From NCBI GenBank assembly GCA_943326015.2, contig CALPRQ020000019.1:1-63775 (forward strand): a stretch of 63,775 bases of DNA. The letters are read 5' to 3'. Source of the stretch: Chitinophaga pinensis. GTDB lineage: Bacteria > Pseudomonadota > Gammaproteobacteria > Burkholderiales > Burkholderiaceae_C. The position numbers were made by a program, and so were the translations under genes. The notes beneath the pieces are model-generated. The model did no database searches. It saw only the letters and a list, made by a program, of their open reading frames with translations, and was not told where the DNA came from. Of this stretch, positions 7,515-16,100 are shown in pieces (the first letter of the stretch is position 1; each line of letters opens with the position of its first letter).

Positions 7515-9353
7515 ATGATCCGAATCTCCGAACTCAAACTCCCGCTGACCGCGCTGCCGGTCGAAACCCGCCGCGCCGCCGATGCCCCGACCGAGACCGA
7601 CGAGGACCGGCTGCCGCCGCCGCATCCGGTCGCCGAACTGCGTACCCTGGCCGCCCAGGCGCTGGGCATCGCTGACAGCCAGATCGCCGAACTGCAGGTC
7701 TTCAAGCGCAGCTTCGATGCGCGCAAGGCCGCGCTGCTGGCGGTCTTCATCTGCGACCTGACCCTGGCTGAGCCAGCACAGGAAGCCGCCTTGCTCGCGA
7801 AGTTCGAAAACAACCCGCACATCAACCGCACGCCCGACATGAGCTGGCAGGCGCCGGCCCATGCTCCTGCCGGCTGGCCCACCGACTTGGCTGAACGTCC
7901 GGTCGTGGTCGGCTTCGGCCCTTGCGGCATCTTCGCGGCACTCGCCTTGGCGCAGATGGGCCTGAAGCCGATCGTGCTCGAGCGCGGCCGCCCGGTGCGC
8001 CAGCGCACCAAGGACACCTGGGGCCTGTGGCGCAAGAAGGTACTGACGCCCGAATCGAACGTGCAGTACGGCGAGGGTGGCGCCGGCCTGTTCTCGGACG
8101 GCAAGCTCTACAGCCAGATCAAGGACCCGCGCTTCCTGGGCCGCAAGGTGATGCAGGAATTCGTCGACGCCGGCGCGCCGCCCGAGATCCTCTACATGGC
8201 GCACCCGCATATCGGCACCTTCAAGCTGGTCAAGGTGGTCGAGGCCATGCGCGACAAGATCATCGAGCTCGGCGGCGAGATCCGCTTCGAGCAGCGTGTG
8301 GCCGAGCTGCTGCTTGAACCTTCGACGGGTGGCGATGCCCCCGCAGGCTTCCAGCCCCAGCGCGTGCGCGGCCTGAAGGTGCAAGACCTGGCCAGCGGCG
8401 AGTTGCATGAGCTGGCGGCTCGCCATGTCGTGCTCGCGCTTGGCCACAGCTCGCGCGACACCTTCGCGATGCTGCACGACGCTGGCGTCTTCCTGGAACC
8501 GAAGCCATTCTCGATCGGCGTGCGCATCGAGCATCCGCAAAGTGTGATCGACCAGTCGCTCTGGGGCCGGCATGCCGGCCATCCGCTGCTGGGGGCTGCA
8601 GCCTACAAGCTGGTGCACCACGCCGACAACGGACGCGCGGTCTACAGCTTCTGCATGTGCCCGGGCGGCACCGTGGTCGCGGCGACCAGCGAGCCCAACC
8701 GCGTCGTCACCAACGGCATGAGCCAGTACTCGCGCGCCGAGCGCAATGCCAACGCCGGCATGGTGGTCGGCATCGAGCCCGGCGACTATCCGCTCGACAC
8801 CGAGGCCTGGATCGCGGCTTTCGATGCGGCCGACGGCGCGCGCTATGCAGCCCAGGCGCAGGCGCTGCACGCGCAGGGCAAGACCCACCCGCTGGCGGGC
8901 GTGGTGTTCCAGCGCCAGCTCGAAAGCAAGGCCTTCGAGGCCGGCGGGCGCGACTACCAGGCACCGGGCCAGCGGGTCGGTGACTTCCTGGCCGGCCAGC
9001 CGTCCGACCACCTCGGCGAGGTGCAGCCCTCCTACAAGCCCGGCATCAAGCTCGGCGATCTGGCCCAGGTGCTGCCGGACTACGCGGTCACTGCCATGCG
9101 CCAGGCGCTGCCGGTCTTCGGCCGCAAGATCAAGGGCTACGACATGGCCGACGCGATCATGACCGGAGTCGAAACCCGCACCTCCTCACCGCTGCGCATC
9201 ACGCGCGGCGAGGACTTGCAGAGCCTGAACATCGAAGGGCTGTACCCGGCCGGCGAAGGCGCGGGCTATGCGGGCGGCATCCTGTCGGCCGGCGTCGATG
9301 GCATCAAGGTTGCCGAGGCAGTGGCGGTGGCGACGGTCGGCGCCCGACAGTAA
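7515..9353 (+). CDS. FAD-dependent oxidoreductase of the COG2509 type
   Basis: 612 aa. A small N-terminal domain (1-120) precedes a Rossmann FAD-binding motif, VVVGFGPCGIFAALAL (about 130-145), followed by ERGRPV. A second cofactor-region motif comes late (NIEGLYPAGEGAGYAGGI, about 575-592), and TRTSSPLRI is near the substrate pocket. These are features of the large uncharacterised dehydrogenase family COG2509. The physiological substrate is unknown. It is followed by a bidirectional terminator shared with htpX, which converges on it. Confidence 0.88.
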   Translation: MIRISELKLPLTALPVETRRAADAPTETDEDRLPPPHPVAELRTLAAQALGIADSQIAELQVFKRSFDARKAALLAVFICDLTLAEPAQEAALLAKFENNPHINRTPDMSWQAPAHAPAGWPTDLAERPVVVGFGPCGIFAALALAQMGLKPIVLERGRPVRQRTKDTWGLWRKKVLTPESNVQYGEGGAGLFSDGKLYSQIKDPRFLGRKVMQEFVDAGAPPEILYMAHPHIGTFKLVKVVEAMRDKIIELGGEIRFEQRVAELLLEPSTGGDAPAGFQPQRVRGLKVQDLASGELHELAARHVVLALGHSSRDTFAMLHDAGVFLEPKPFSIGVRIEHPQSVIDQSLWGRHAGHPLLGAAAYKLVHHADNGRAVYSFCMCPGGTVVAATSEPNRVVTNGMSQYSRAERNANAGMVVGIEPGDYPLDTEAWIAAFDAADGARYAAQAQALHAQGKTHPLAGVVFQRQLESKAFEAGGRDYQAPGQRVGDFLAGQPSDHLGEVQPSYKPGIKLGDLAQVLPDYAVTAMRQALPVFGRKIKGYDMADAIMTGVETRTSSPLRITRGEDLQSLNIEGLYPAGEGAGYAGGILSAGVDGIKVAEAVAVATVGARQ

Positions 9354-9398
9354 GCTGCCAGGCCCATCAGCGCGGCCCAGATAAAGGCCCGTCAAAGA

Positions 9399-9426
9399 CA
9401 AAGGCCGGCATGCAAGCCGGCCTTTG
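9399..9426. terminator. bidirectional intrinsic terminator between FAD gene and htpX
   Basis: Perfect 11-bp inverted repeat: CAAAGGCCGGC (9399-9409), loop ATGCAA, GCCGGCCTTTG (9416-9426). It serves the convergent ends of the plus-strand oxidoreductase and minus-strand htpX. T runs are short (TTT), so strength is uncertain. Confidence 0.7.
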
Positions 9427-9445
9427 TCACGTCAGGACACTGGAA

Positions 9446-10318
9446 TCAGGACTGCTGCAGGCGCGCGATGCGTTCTTCCAGTGGCGGGTGGGTCGAGAAC
9501 AGCTTGCCCAGGCCACCGGCGATGCCCATGGCCGCCATGCTCTGCGGCAGCTCGCCCGGCTGCAGTCCGCCCAGACGGGCCAGCGCATTGATCATCGGCT
9601 GCTTGCGGCCCATCAACTGGGCTGCACCGGCGTCGGCGCGGAACTCGCGCTGGCGGCTGAACCAGGCCACGATGATGGCGGCCACGAAACCCAGCACGAT
9701 CTCCATCACGAAGCTGGTGACCATGTAGCCGATGCCGGGGCCGCTGCTCTGACGCTCGTCGCCCTTGCGCAGGAAGCTGTCGACCGCGTAGCCGATCACC
9801 CGGCTCAGGAACACGACGAAGGTGTTCATGACACCCTGGATCAGTGTCATCGTCACCATGTCGCCGTTGGCCACGTGGGCGATTTCGTGGCCGATCACCG
9901 CCTCGACTTCCTCGTGCGTCATGCCGTGCAGCAGGCCGGTCGAGACCGCGACCAGCGAAGAGTTTTTCGTTGCGCCAGTCGCGAAGGCGTTGGGCTCACC
10001 CTCGTAGATCGCGACCTCGGGCATCGCGATGCCGGCCTTGGCGGCGAACTTCTGTACCGTGTTGACGATCCAGGCTTCATCGGCGTTGCGCGGCTGGTTG
10101 ATCACGACCGCGCCGGTGCTCCACTTGGCCATCGGCTTGCTCATCAGCAGCGAGATGATCGAGCCGCCGAAACCCATGATGAGCGAGAAGCCCAGCAGCG
10201 CGCCAAGGTTGAGGCCGTTGGCGGTCAGGAAGCGGTCGACGCCCAGCAGGCGGGCGGTGATGCTCAGCACCAGCATGACCGCCAGGTTGGTCAGCACGAA
10301 GAGCACGATGCGTTTCAT
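9446..10318 (-). CDS. htpX: membrane zinc metalloprotease HtpX
   Basis: 290 aa, normal length. M48 protease of the inner membrane that degrades misfolded membrane proteins alongside FtsH. Two N-terminal membrane helices (about 4-22 and 32-55) are followed by the zinc site HEIAH (about 142-146), two further hydrophobic segments (about 155-205) and the third ligand region [10 protein letters not shown] (about 222-231). ATG 10318 gives the standard start [12 protein letters not shown] heat-shock promoter was not evident by eye. Confidence 0.95.
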   Translation of the reverse strand: MKRIVLFVLTNLAVMLVLSITARLLGVDRFLTANGLNLGALLGFSLIMGFGGSIISLLMSKPMAKWSTGAVVINQPRNADEAWIVNTVQKFAAKAGIAMPEVAIYEGEPNAFATGATKNSSLVAVSTGLLHGMTHEEVEAVIGHEIAHVANGDMVTMTLIQGVMNTFVVFLSRVIGYAVDSFLRKGDERQSSGPGIGYMVTSFVMEIVLGFVAAIIVAWFSRQREFRADAGAAQLMGRKQPMINALARLGGLQPGELPQSMAAMGIAGGLGKLFSTHPPLEERIARLQQS

Positions 10319-10465
10319 GTCAGAAAGAACTCCGAATGGGGATGATGAGGGCGCGGACTACCAATCCGGCCAATCCTGCGCTTACCGGCATGATATGAGG
10401 CCAGCGGCGGCAGGCTTCAAGCCCATTCCCACAGATCACCCAGGGTTATTACCTGGAACTGCGGC

Positions 10466-11224
10466 TCAGCCTGCTGTTCGCAGCGGGCGAAATACCTGGA
10501 CGTCGGCATAGAAGGCCGGATCTTCATTGGCAGGCCACCAGCCCGGCGTACCCAGCACCGGCAGCGGCGTATAGGGCTTGGTCGCCAGCCATTCGGGCGT
10601 GAGCTGGCCGGCCAGCCAGTCGTCCCAGGGGTGGACCATGCCTGCCACATTCGCTCCACCTTGCCCGGCCCCTGGCAGCGGATCCGTCGGCAGGTCGAGC
10701 GGAACAGGCAATTTCAGCACATGGGCCGTGATCGACTTGTAGGGTGCGACCAGCTTCTCGGTCAGCGCATGGCCGAACAGCAGCAGCGTGGACTGCGCCC
10801 AGAGCGGGCGCAGCTCGACGAACAGCCGGCTCCAGTCACGCGCCAGCAGCGCCTGCCAGATCGGCTCGGGTGCCTGCAGCAGCGCGGCGTTCTCGTCGAA
10901 CAAGGTCAGCGCGTCGCGCAGCGGACCGCGCCGGGCGCCGACGCCACCGGCGGCCTCGATCGCCTGCGCCTGCAGGCGGTTCAGCAGCAGCTTGGTGGCG
11001 GGAAAGCGCATCCAGCACAGCGCGTTGAAGAAGTCGTGCAGGCCCTCGCGCGTCGGCACGTCGCCGGTCGCGAAGATATGCGCCTCGTAGGCCCGCCCCT
11101 CGGGCAACTCGGCCTGCGGCACGAAGCGCCTGGGCGCCAGCGCGACGGCATTGAGCGCCGCCGGCAGGTCGCCGCCAACCAGCGCGTCGGTCGCGATCGC
11201 CTCGCCCGGCCTGCGCCAGGGCAC
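10466..11224 (-). CDS. DUF3025 family protein
   Basis: About 252 aa, resembling the DUF3025 family (conserved HIFATGDVPTREGLHDFFNAL split over residues about 48-68, and HPWDDWLAGQ near 205-214). Function is unknown in the family. The first standard start is GTG 11224. The reading frame stays open upstream with family-like sequence (LIGWSEPWLVPWRR) into the 3' end of pyrC, where only CTG codons are available, so the true start may be non-standard or slightly upstream. It lies directly downstream of pyrC on the same strand and is probably translated from the same mRNA. Confidence 0.75.
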   Translation of the reverse strand: MPWRRPGEAIATDALVGGDLPAALNAVALAPRRFVPQAELPEGRAYEAHIFATGDVPTREGLHDFFNALCWMRFPATKLLLNRLQAQAIEAAGGVGARRGPLRDALTLFDENAALLQAPEPIWQALLARDWSRLFVELRPLWAQSTLLLFGHALTEKLVAPYKSITAHVLKLPVPLDLPTDPLPGAGQGGANVAGMVHPWDDWLAGQLTPEWLATKPYTPLPVLGTPGWWPANEDPAFYADVQVFRPLRTAG

Positions 11225-11265
11225 CAGCCAGGGCTCGGACCAACCGATCAGGCGCGAGAAATGGC

Positions 11266-12297
11266 TCAGACCAGTTTCCAGGGCAAGGCCTCGCCCGCGC
11301 GCAGCGGCTTGAGCTCGGCTTCGCCGAAGGCGAACGATGCCGGCGGGGTCCAGCTTTCCTTGCGCAGCGTGATGGTGCCCTGGTTGCGCGGCAGCTGGTA
11401 GAAGTCCGGACCGTTGAAGCTGGCGAAGGCTTCCAGCTGGTCGAGCGCGCCAGCGGCGTCGAAGGCCTCGGCGTACATCTCGATCGCGGCGTGCGCGGTG
11501 TAGCAGCCGGCACAGCCGGTCGCATGCTCCTTCAGGTGCGCCGGGTGGGGTGCGCTGTCGGTGCCGAGGAAGAACTTCACATTGCCGCTGGTCGCTGCTT
11601 CCACCAACGCCTGGCGGTGCGTCTCGCGCTTCAGGACCGGCAGGCAGTAGTAATGCGGGCGGATGCCGCCGGTGAAGATGGCGTTGCGGTTGTAGAGCAG
11701 GTGATGCGCGGTGATGGTCGCGCCCAGGTACTGGTCGGCCTCGGCCACGTAGTGCGCCGCTTCCTTGGTCGTGATGTGCTCCATCACGATCTTGAGTTCG
11801 GGGAAATCGCGGCGCAGCGGCGCGAGCTGGGTCTCGATGAACACCGCCTCGCGGTCGAACAGGTCGATCGCCGGGTCGGTCACCTCGCCATGCACCAGCA
11901 GCAGCACGCCTTCGCGCTGCATGGCTTCGAGCGTCCGGTAGGTCTTGCGCAGGTCGGTCACGCCGGCGTCGCTGTTGGTGGTGGCACCTGCCGGGTAGAG
12001 CTTGACCGCGACCACGCCGGCCGCCTTGGCACGCGCGATTTCCTCGGGCGGCAGGTTATCGGTCAGGTAGAGCGTCATCAGCGGCTCGAAGCTCATGCCG
12101 GGCGGCACGGCAGCCTGGATGCGCTGCTGGTAGGCCAGCGCCTGCTCGGCGGTGGTGACCGGCGGCTTGAGGTTGGGCATGATGATGGCGCGGCCGAACT
12201 GCGCGGCCGTGTGCGGCACCACGGTGTGCAGCGCGGCGCCATCGCGCACATGCAGGTGCCAGTCGTCGGGGCGGGTGATGGTGATGGTTTGGCTCAT
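11266..12297 (-). CDS. pyrC: dihydroorotase
   Basis: 343 aa, the short E. coli-type (class II) dihydroorotase. It closes N-carbamoyl-L-aspartate to dihydroorotate in pyrimidine synthesis. Metal ligands are in DWHLHVRDG (about 11-19), the carboxylated Lys in [13 protein letters not shown] (about 101-113), further His residues at HGE (about 143) and EHITTKEAA (about 177), and the Asp in LGTDSAPH (about 252-259). ATG 12297 was chosen because it gives [16 protein letters not shown]; the longer frame upstream has no family similarity. The other pyrimidine gene in the window, pyrE, is 18 kb away. Confidence 0.95.
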   Translation of the reverse strand: MSQTITITRPDDWHLHVRDGAALHTVVPHTAAQFGRAIIMPNLKPPVTTAEQALAYQQRIQAAVPPGMSFEPLMTLYLTDNLPPEEIARAKAAGVVAVKLYPAGATTNSDAGVTDLRKTYRTLEAMQREGVLLLVHGEVTDPAIDLFDREAVFIETQLAPLRRDFPELKIVMEHITTKEAAHYVAEADQYLGATITAHHLLYNRNAIFTGGIRPHYYCLPVLKRETHRQALVEAATSGNVKFFLGTDSAPHPAHLKEHATGCAGCYTAHAAIEMYAEAFDAAGALDQLEAFASFNGPDFYQLPRNQGTITLRKESWTPPASFAFGEAELKPLRAGEALPWKLV

Positions 12298-12363
12298 GCT
12301 GCGAATTGTCTCACCGCGGCTACGAGAACGCACCCCGCCAGCCCCGACGCGGGCCAATGGCGA

Positions 12364-12693
12364 TTACTGCTGGAGGACCCAGCGCGCCAGCGCGCGCGCC
12401 TCCCGCTCGCTGAGCAGCGGGCGCTCCGAATCGTCGGGCATGCGCGCCTTGCCCCAGTGCAAGGGCTGGCCCTCCTTGCTGCCCTGGCGGGCAATCTCGG
12501 CGATCGAGCGCACCGGGTGCGGCTGGCCACGCCACTTGGCGGCGATCTTCTGGAAGGACGGGGCGGCGCCGTCTTGCTTGAGCGCATGGCACTGCATGCA
12601 CATCTTTTCCTGCGCGAGACTGGCGCTGGCAAGAACCGGAGCGGTGGCTCCGAGCGCAAGTACAGCCGCAGCGACGATGACAATCTGCTTCAT
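12364..12693 (-). CDS. small periplasmic c-type cytochrome
   Basis: 109 aa. A signal peptide (about 1-23) and one haem c motif CMQCH (about 32-36) are followed by a candidate axial Met in KARMPDD (about 84-90). Size and pattern fit class I cytochromes of the c551/c552 type that carry electrons in the periplasm. Nearby genes give no clue to its partner. Confidence 0.85.
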   Translation of the reverse strand: MKQIVIVAAAVLALGATAPVLASASLAQEKMCMQCHALKQDGAAPSFQKIAAKWRGQPHPVRSIAEIARQGSKEGQPLHWGKARMPDDSERPLLSEREARALARWVLQQ

Positions 12694-12773
12694 TTGAATC
12701 CCCCTCTGGTCTATGCACCAGAGTTAAGCTAATGCCAAGCTGGCAGACTGTCAACCAAAACCACCGGGCCGAC

Positions 12774-13511
12774 TCAGTGCTGCAGGATCTTGTTGAGAAA
12801 GTCCTTGGTGCGCGGCTGGCGTGCCTCCGGCTTGCCGAAGAACTCGTCCCGGCTGCAGTCCTCCAGGATCTTGCCGCCGACGTCCATGAAGATGACGCGG
12901 TCCGACACCTTGCGCGCGAAGCCCATCTCGTGGGTCACACACATCATGGTCATGCCCTCGCCGGCCAGTCCGACCATGACATCGAGCACCTCGCCGACCA
13001 TCTCGGGGTCGAGCGCCGAGGTCGGCTCGTCAAACAGCATCACGATCGGGTCCATGCTGAGCGCGCGCGCGATCGCCACCCGCTGCTGCTGCCCGCCCGA
13101 GAGCTGGCCGGGGAACTTGTCCTTGTGCGCCATCAGGCCGACGCGGTCGAGCATCTTGAGACCGCGCTTCTTGGCGTCATCCAGGCTGCGTCCCAGCACC
13201 TTGACCTGCGCCAGCGTGAGGTTCTCGGTCACGCTCAGATGGGGAAAGAGCTCGAAATGCTGGAACACCATGCCCACATGGCTGCGCAGCTTGGGCAGGT
13301 CGGTCCTGGGGTCGTGCACGGCCTGGCCGTTGACCCAGATCTCGCCCTGCTGGATCGGTTCGAGCGCGTTGATGGTCTTGATCAGCGTGGACTTGCCCGA
13401 GCCCGACGGGCCGCACACCACCACCACCTCGCCCTTGTGGATGACGGTGGAGCAGTCGTTGAGCACCTGCACCGGGCCATACCACTTGGACACATTCTTG
13501 AGTTCGATCAT
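12774..13511 (-). CDS. gltL: glutamate/aspartate ABC importer, ATP-binding protein
   Basis: 245 aa, nearly standard for GltL. Walker [10 protein letters not shown] (about 34-42), signature [15 protein letters not shown] (about 134-148), Walker [15 protein letters not shown] (about 156-169), H-loop VTHE (about 193-196). It powers uptake of acidic amino acids through GltJK. It is the last gene of gltIJKL on the minus strand. Confidence 0.93.
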   Translation of the reverse strand: MIELKNVSKWYGPVQVLNDCSTVIHKGEVVVVCGPSGSGKSTLIKTINALEPIQQGEIWVNGQAVHDPRTDLPKLRSHVGMVFQHFELFPHLSVTENLTLAQVKVLGRSLDDAKKRGLKMLDRVGLMAHKDKFPGQLSGGQQQRVAIARALSMDPIVMLFDEPTSALDPEMVGEVLDVMVGLAGEGMTMMCVTHEMGFARKVSDRVIFMDVGGKILEDCSRDEFFGKPEARQPRTKDFLNKILQH

Positions 13512-13535
13512 CGTGATTTCTCCGGGATTCCGCGC

Positions 13536-14204
13536 TCAGCGGATGATGGCTATTCTCTGGTGCAGGCGCTTGACGAGGGCGGACAGCGCGTAGCAGATGA
13601 CGAAGTAGAGCACGGCCGCCATCAGGTAGGCCTCGATCGGGCGGCCGAAGTTCTTGCCGGCCACCTCGAAGCCCTTGAGCATGTCGTAGGCGCCGATCGC
13701 ATAGACCAGCGAGGTGTCCTGGAACAGGATGATGGTCTGCGTCAGCAGCACCGGCAGCATGTTGCGGAATGCCTGCGGCAGCACCACCAGCTTCATGTTT
13801 TGGCCGTAAGTCATGCCCAGCGCCAGGCCGGCGGAGACCTGCCCGCGCGGAACGGACTGGATGCCGGCGCGCATGATTTCGCTGAAGTAGGCCGCCTCGA
13901 AGGCGACGAAGGTGACCATGGCCGAAACCTCGGCGCCGATCGGTCGCCCGATCAGGAAGGGCACCAGCAGGAAGAACCACAGGATCACCATCACCAGCGG
14001 AATGCTGCGCATGCCGTTGACGTAGACGGTGGCCGGCACGCCGAGCCAGCGCTTGCCCGACAGGCGCATCAGCGCGAGCAGGGTGCCGAACAGGATGCCG
14101 CCGAGCGTGGCGACCACCGTCAGCATCAGGCTGAAGCCCAGGCCCTGGAGAACGAAATCCTGGATCAGCGCCCAGTTGTAGAACGACCAGTCGAGGTTCA
14201 TCAT
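13536..14204 (-). CDS. gltK: glutamate/aspartate ABC importer, permease GltK
   Basis: 222 aa His/Glu-type amino-acid permease with about five membrane helices. The EAA-loop region is around 130-160 (EAAYFSEIMRAGIQSVPRGQ). ATG 14204 follows the gltJ stop by 2 bp. The longer frame upstream of it is a shadow of gltJ. It pairs with GltJ. Confidence 0.92.
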   Translation of the reverse strand: MMNLDWSFYNWALIQDFVLQGLGFSLMLTVVATLGGILFGTLLALMRLSGKRWLGVPATVYVNGMRSIPLVMVILWFFLLVPFLIGRPIGAEVSAMVTFVAFEAAYFSEIMRAGIQSVPRGQVSAGLALGMTYGQNMKLVVLPQAFRNMLPVLLTQTIILFQDTSLVYAIGAYDMLKGFEVAGKNFGRPIEAYLMAAVLYFVICYALSALVKRLHQRIAIIR

Positions 14205-14206
14205 GA

Positions 14207-14959
14207 TCAGTGCCCTCCCCCGCCAGCGGCGATCAGTCCCGGCACCCGGCTGCGCTTCTCGATGAAGGCCATCACGCGGTTGATGACGAAGGCCGAGATC
14301 ATGTAGAGCATGGTCACGGCCAGATAGACCTCGATGCCGCGCGAGGTTTCCTCCTGCGCCTGCATCGCGAACATGGTGAGCTCGGCCACCGAGACCGCGA
14401 ACGCCACCGACGAGTTCTTGAAGATGTTCATGGTCTCGCTGGTCAGCGGCGGGATGATGATGCGAAACGCCATCGGCAGCAGCACGTAGCGGTAGGACTG
14501 CGCGGTGCTCATGCCCAGCGCCATCGCCGCATGGCGCTGGCCGCGCGGCAAGGCCAGGATGCCGGATCGCACCTGTTCGGCAATGCGCGCCGAGGTGAAC
14601 AGGCCCAGCGCCAGCACCACCAGCACGAAGCCCGGCACCGCCTGCAGCGCCGGGAACAGCGAGGGCAGCACGTGGTACCAGAGGAAGATCTGGACCAGCA
14701 GCGGAATGTTGCGGAACAGTTCGACCCAGGCATTGCCAGCGCGCACCACCCAGGGCCGGTTCGGCAGCGTGCGCAGCGTGCCGATCACCGAGCCCACCAG
14801 CAACGCCAGCAGCAGCGCCGACAGCGACACGGAAACAGTCCAACCCCAGGCCGACAGCAACCAGTCCAGGTAGGTGATGTCACCCCCCTGGCCAAAACAG
14901 CTTGGCGTGGCCTCGCGCGTGATGGTGTCCTCGCAGAACACCTGCCAGTCCCAGCTCAT
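14207..14959 (-). CDS. gltJ: glutamate/aspartate ABC importer, permease GltJ
   Basis: 250 aa. The periplasmic N-terminal segment carries a Cys-containing stretch (WQVFCEDTITREATPSCFG, about 5-23), typical of GltJ, before five hydrophobic segments. An EAA-like loop lies near 135-160 (IAEQVRSGILALPRGQRHAA). It forms a heterodimer with GltK. Confidence 0.92.
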   Translation of the reverse strand: MSWDWQVFCEDTITREATPSCFGQGGDITYLDWLLSAWGWTVSVSLSALLLALLVGSVIGTLRTLPNRPWVVRAGNAWVELFRNIPLLVQIFLWYHVLPSLFPALQAVPGFVLVVLALGLFTSARIAEQVRSGILALPRGQRHAAMALGMSTAQSYRYVLLPMAFRIIIPPLTSETMNIFKNSSVAFAVSVAELTMFAMQAQEETSRGIEVYLAVTMLYMISAFVINRVMAFIEKRSRVPGLIAAGGGGH

Positions 14960-15043
14960 GGGCAGCTCCTCGTATTCGTTAACAAAAACACCCCTGGCGC
15001 CAGTGCATGGCCCTCAGGGGTGCGACCATGGGGCGAAGCCCGC

Positions 15044-15943
15044 TTACTTCTTGGCGTAGTCTTCCATCGGTTTGTCGTTCGGATTGGCCCAGGCGGCCTT
15101 GGTGCTCTCGGACATCGGCATCTTCAGGTTGACGTTGGCCGGCGGGATCGGCTGCATGAACCACTTGTCGTACAGCTTGGCCAGCGAGCCGTCCTTGATC
15201 TGGCGCTTGATGCTGTCATCGACCGCCTTCTTGAAGGCCGGGTCGTCCTTGCGCAGCATGCAGGCGATCGGCTCGATGCTCAATACATCGTCCAGGATCT
15301 TGAAATCAGCCGGGTTCTTCGATTTGGCGATGTTGGCTGCCAGGATGGACTTGTCCATCACGAAGGCTTCTGCGCGACCCGATTCGAGCAGCAGGAAGCT
15401 GTCGGCGTGGTCCTTGCCGTAGACCTCCTTGAAATCCACGCCGGTGGCGCGCTCGTTCTTGCGCAGCGTCTGCACCGAGGTGGTGCCGGTGGTGGTGGCC
15501 ACGGACTTGCCATTCAGGTCCTTGATGTGGTGGACGTTCGAGTTGGTGCGCACGGCAATGCCCACCTCCTCGACATAGGTGGTGACGGCAAAAGCCACAT
15601 CCTTCTGGCGCGCGGCGTTGTTGGTGGTCGAGCCGCACTCCAGGTCGACGGTGCCGTTCTGCAGCAGCGGGATGCGGTTCTGCGAGGTCACGGGCTGGTA
15701 CTTGATCTCGATCTGCGACAGGCCGAGCGGCTTGCGCAGGTCGGCCAGGATGCGCTCGCCCATCTCGGTGTGGAAACCCACGTACTTGCCACCGCCCAAA
15801 GTAAAACCGAGACCCGAAGACTCGCGCACGCCCAGCGTCACGCTGCCGCTGGACTTGATCTTGGCCAGGGTGTCGTTGGTCTGGGCCCAGGCGGAACCGG
15901 CGCAGGCCGCCATCAAGGCAATGGCCAGGATGCTTTTTTTCAT
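15044..15943 (-). CDS. gltI: glutamate/aspartate periplasmic binding protein
   Basis: 299 aa. A Sec signal peptide (about 1-20, MKKSILAIALMAACAGSAWA) is followed by a family 3 solute-binding fold. Characteristic blocks are SGSVTLGVRESS (about 32-43), VDLECGSTTNNAARQKDVAF (about 98-117) and FLLLESGRAEAFVMD (about 181-195). It captures glutamate and aspartate for GltJKL. It is first in the operon; a gap of 84 bp to gltJ may hold an mRNA stabilising hairpin, though none was clear. Confidence 0.93.
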   Translation of the reverse strand: MKKSILAIALMAACAGSAWAQTNDTLAKIKSSGSVTLGVRESSGLGFTLGGGKYVGFHTEMGERILADLRKPLGLSQIEIKYQPVTSQNRIPLLQNGTVDLECGSTTNNAARQKDVAFAVTTYVEEVGIAVRTNSNVHHIKDLNGKSVATTTGTTSVQTLRKNERATGVDFKEVYGKDHADSFLLLESGRAEAFVMDKSILAANIAKSKNPADFKILDDVLSIEPIACMLRKDDPAFKKAVDDSIKRQIKDGSLAKLYDKWFMQPIPPANVNLKMPMSESTKAAWANPNDKPMEDYAKK

Positions 15944-16100
15944 GTCAAGGTCCTTTATCGGTCGAAGAGAAACGGTTGCGTCTCATTCTAGGGGGCGTGC
16001 TGCGGGATTGCCACAGGATCTACCCGGATGCCGCAGCGCGCATTCTGGATTGCCCTGGTCAAAATTAGGTGATAAAAAAGAGGACAAACTAGGAGCAGAC

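Noticed and set aside
10417..10659. 80-aa minus-strand ORF overlapping the end of the DUF3025 gene
   Set aside because: Out of frame with the family match; its protein-like ending is not supported by any start signal or family.
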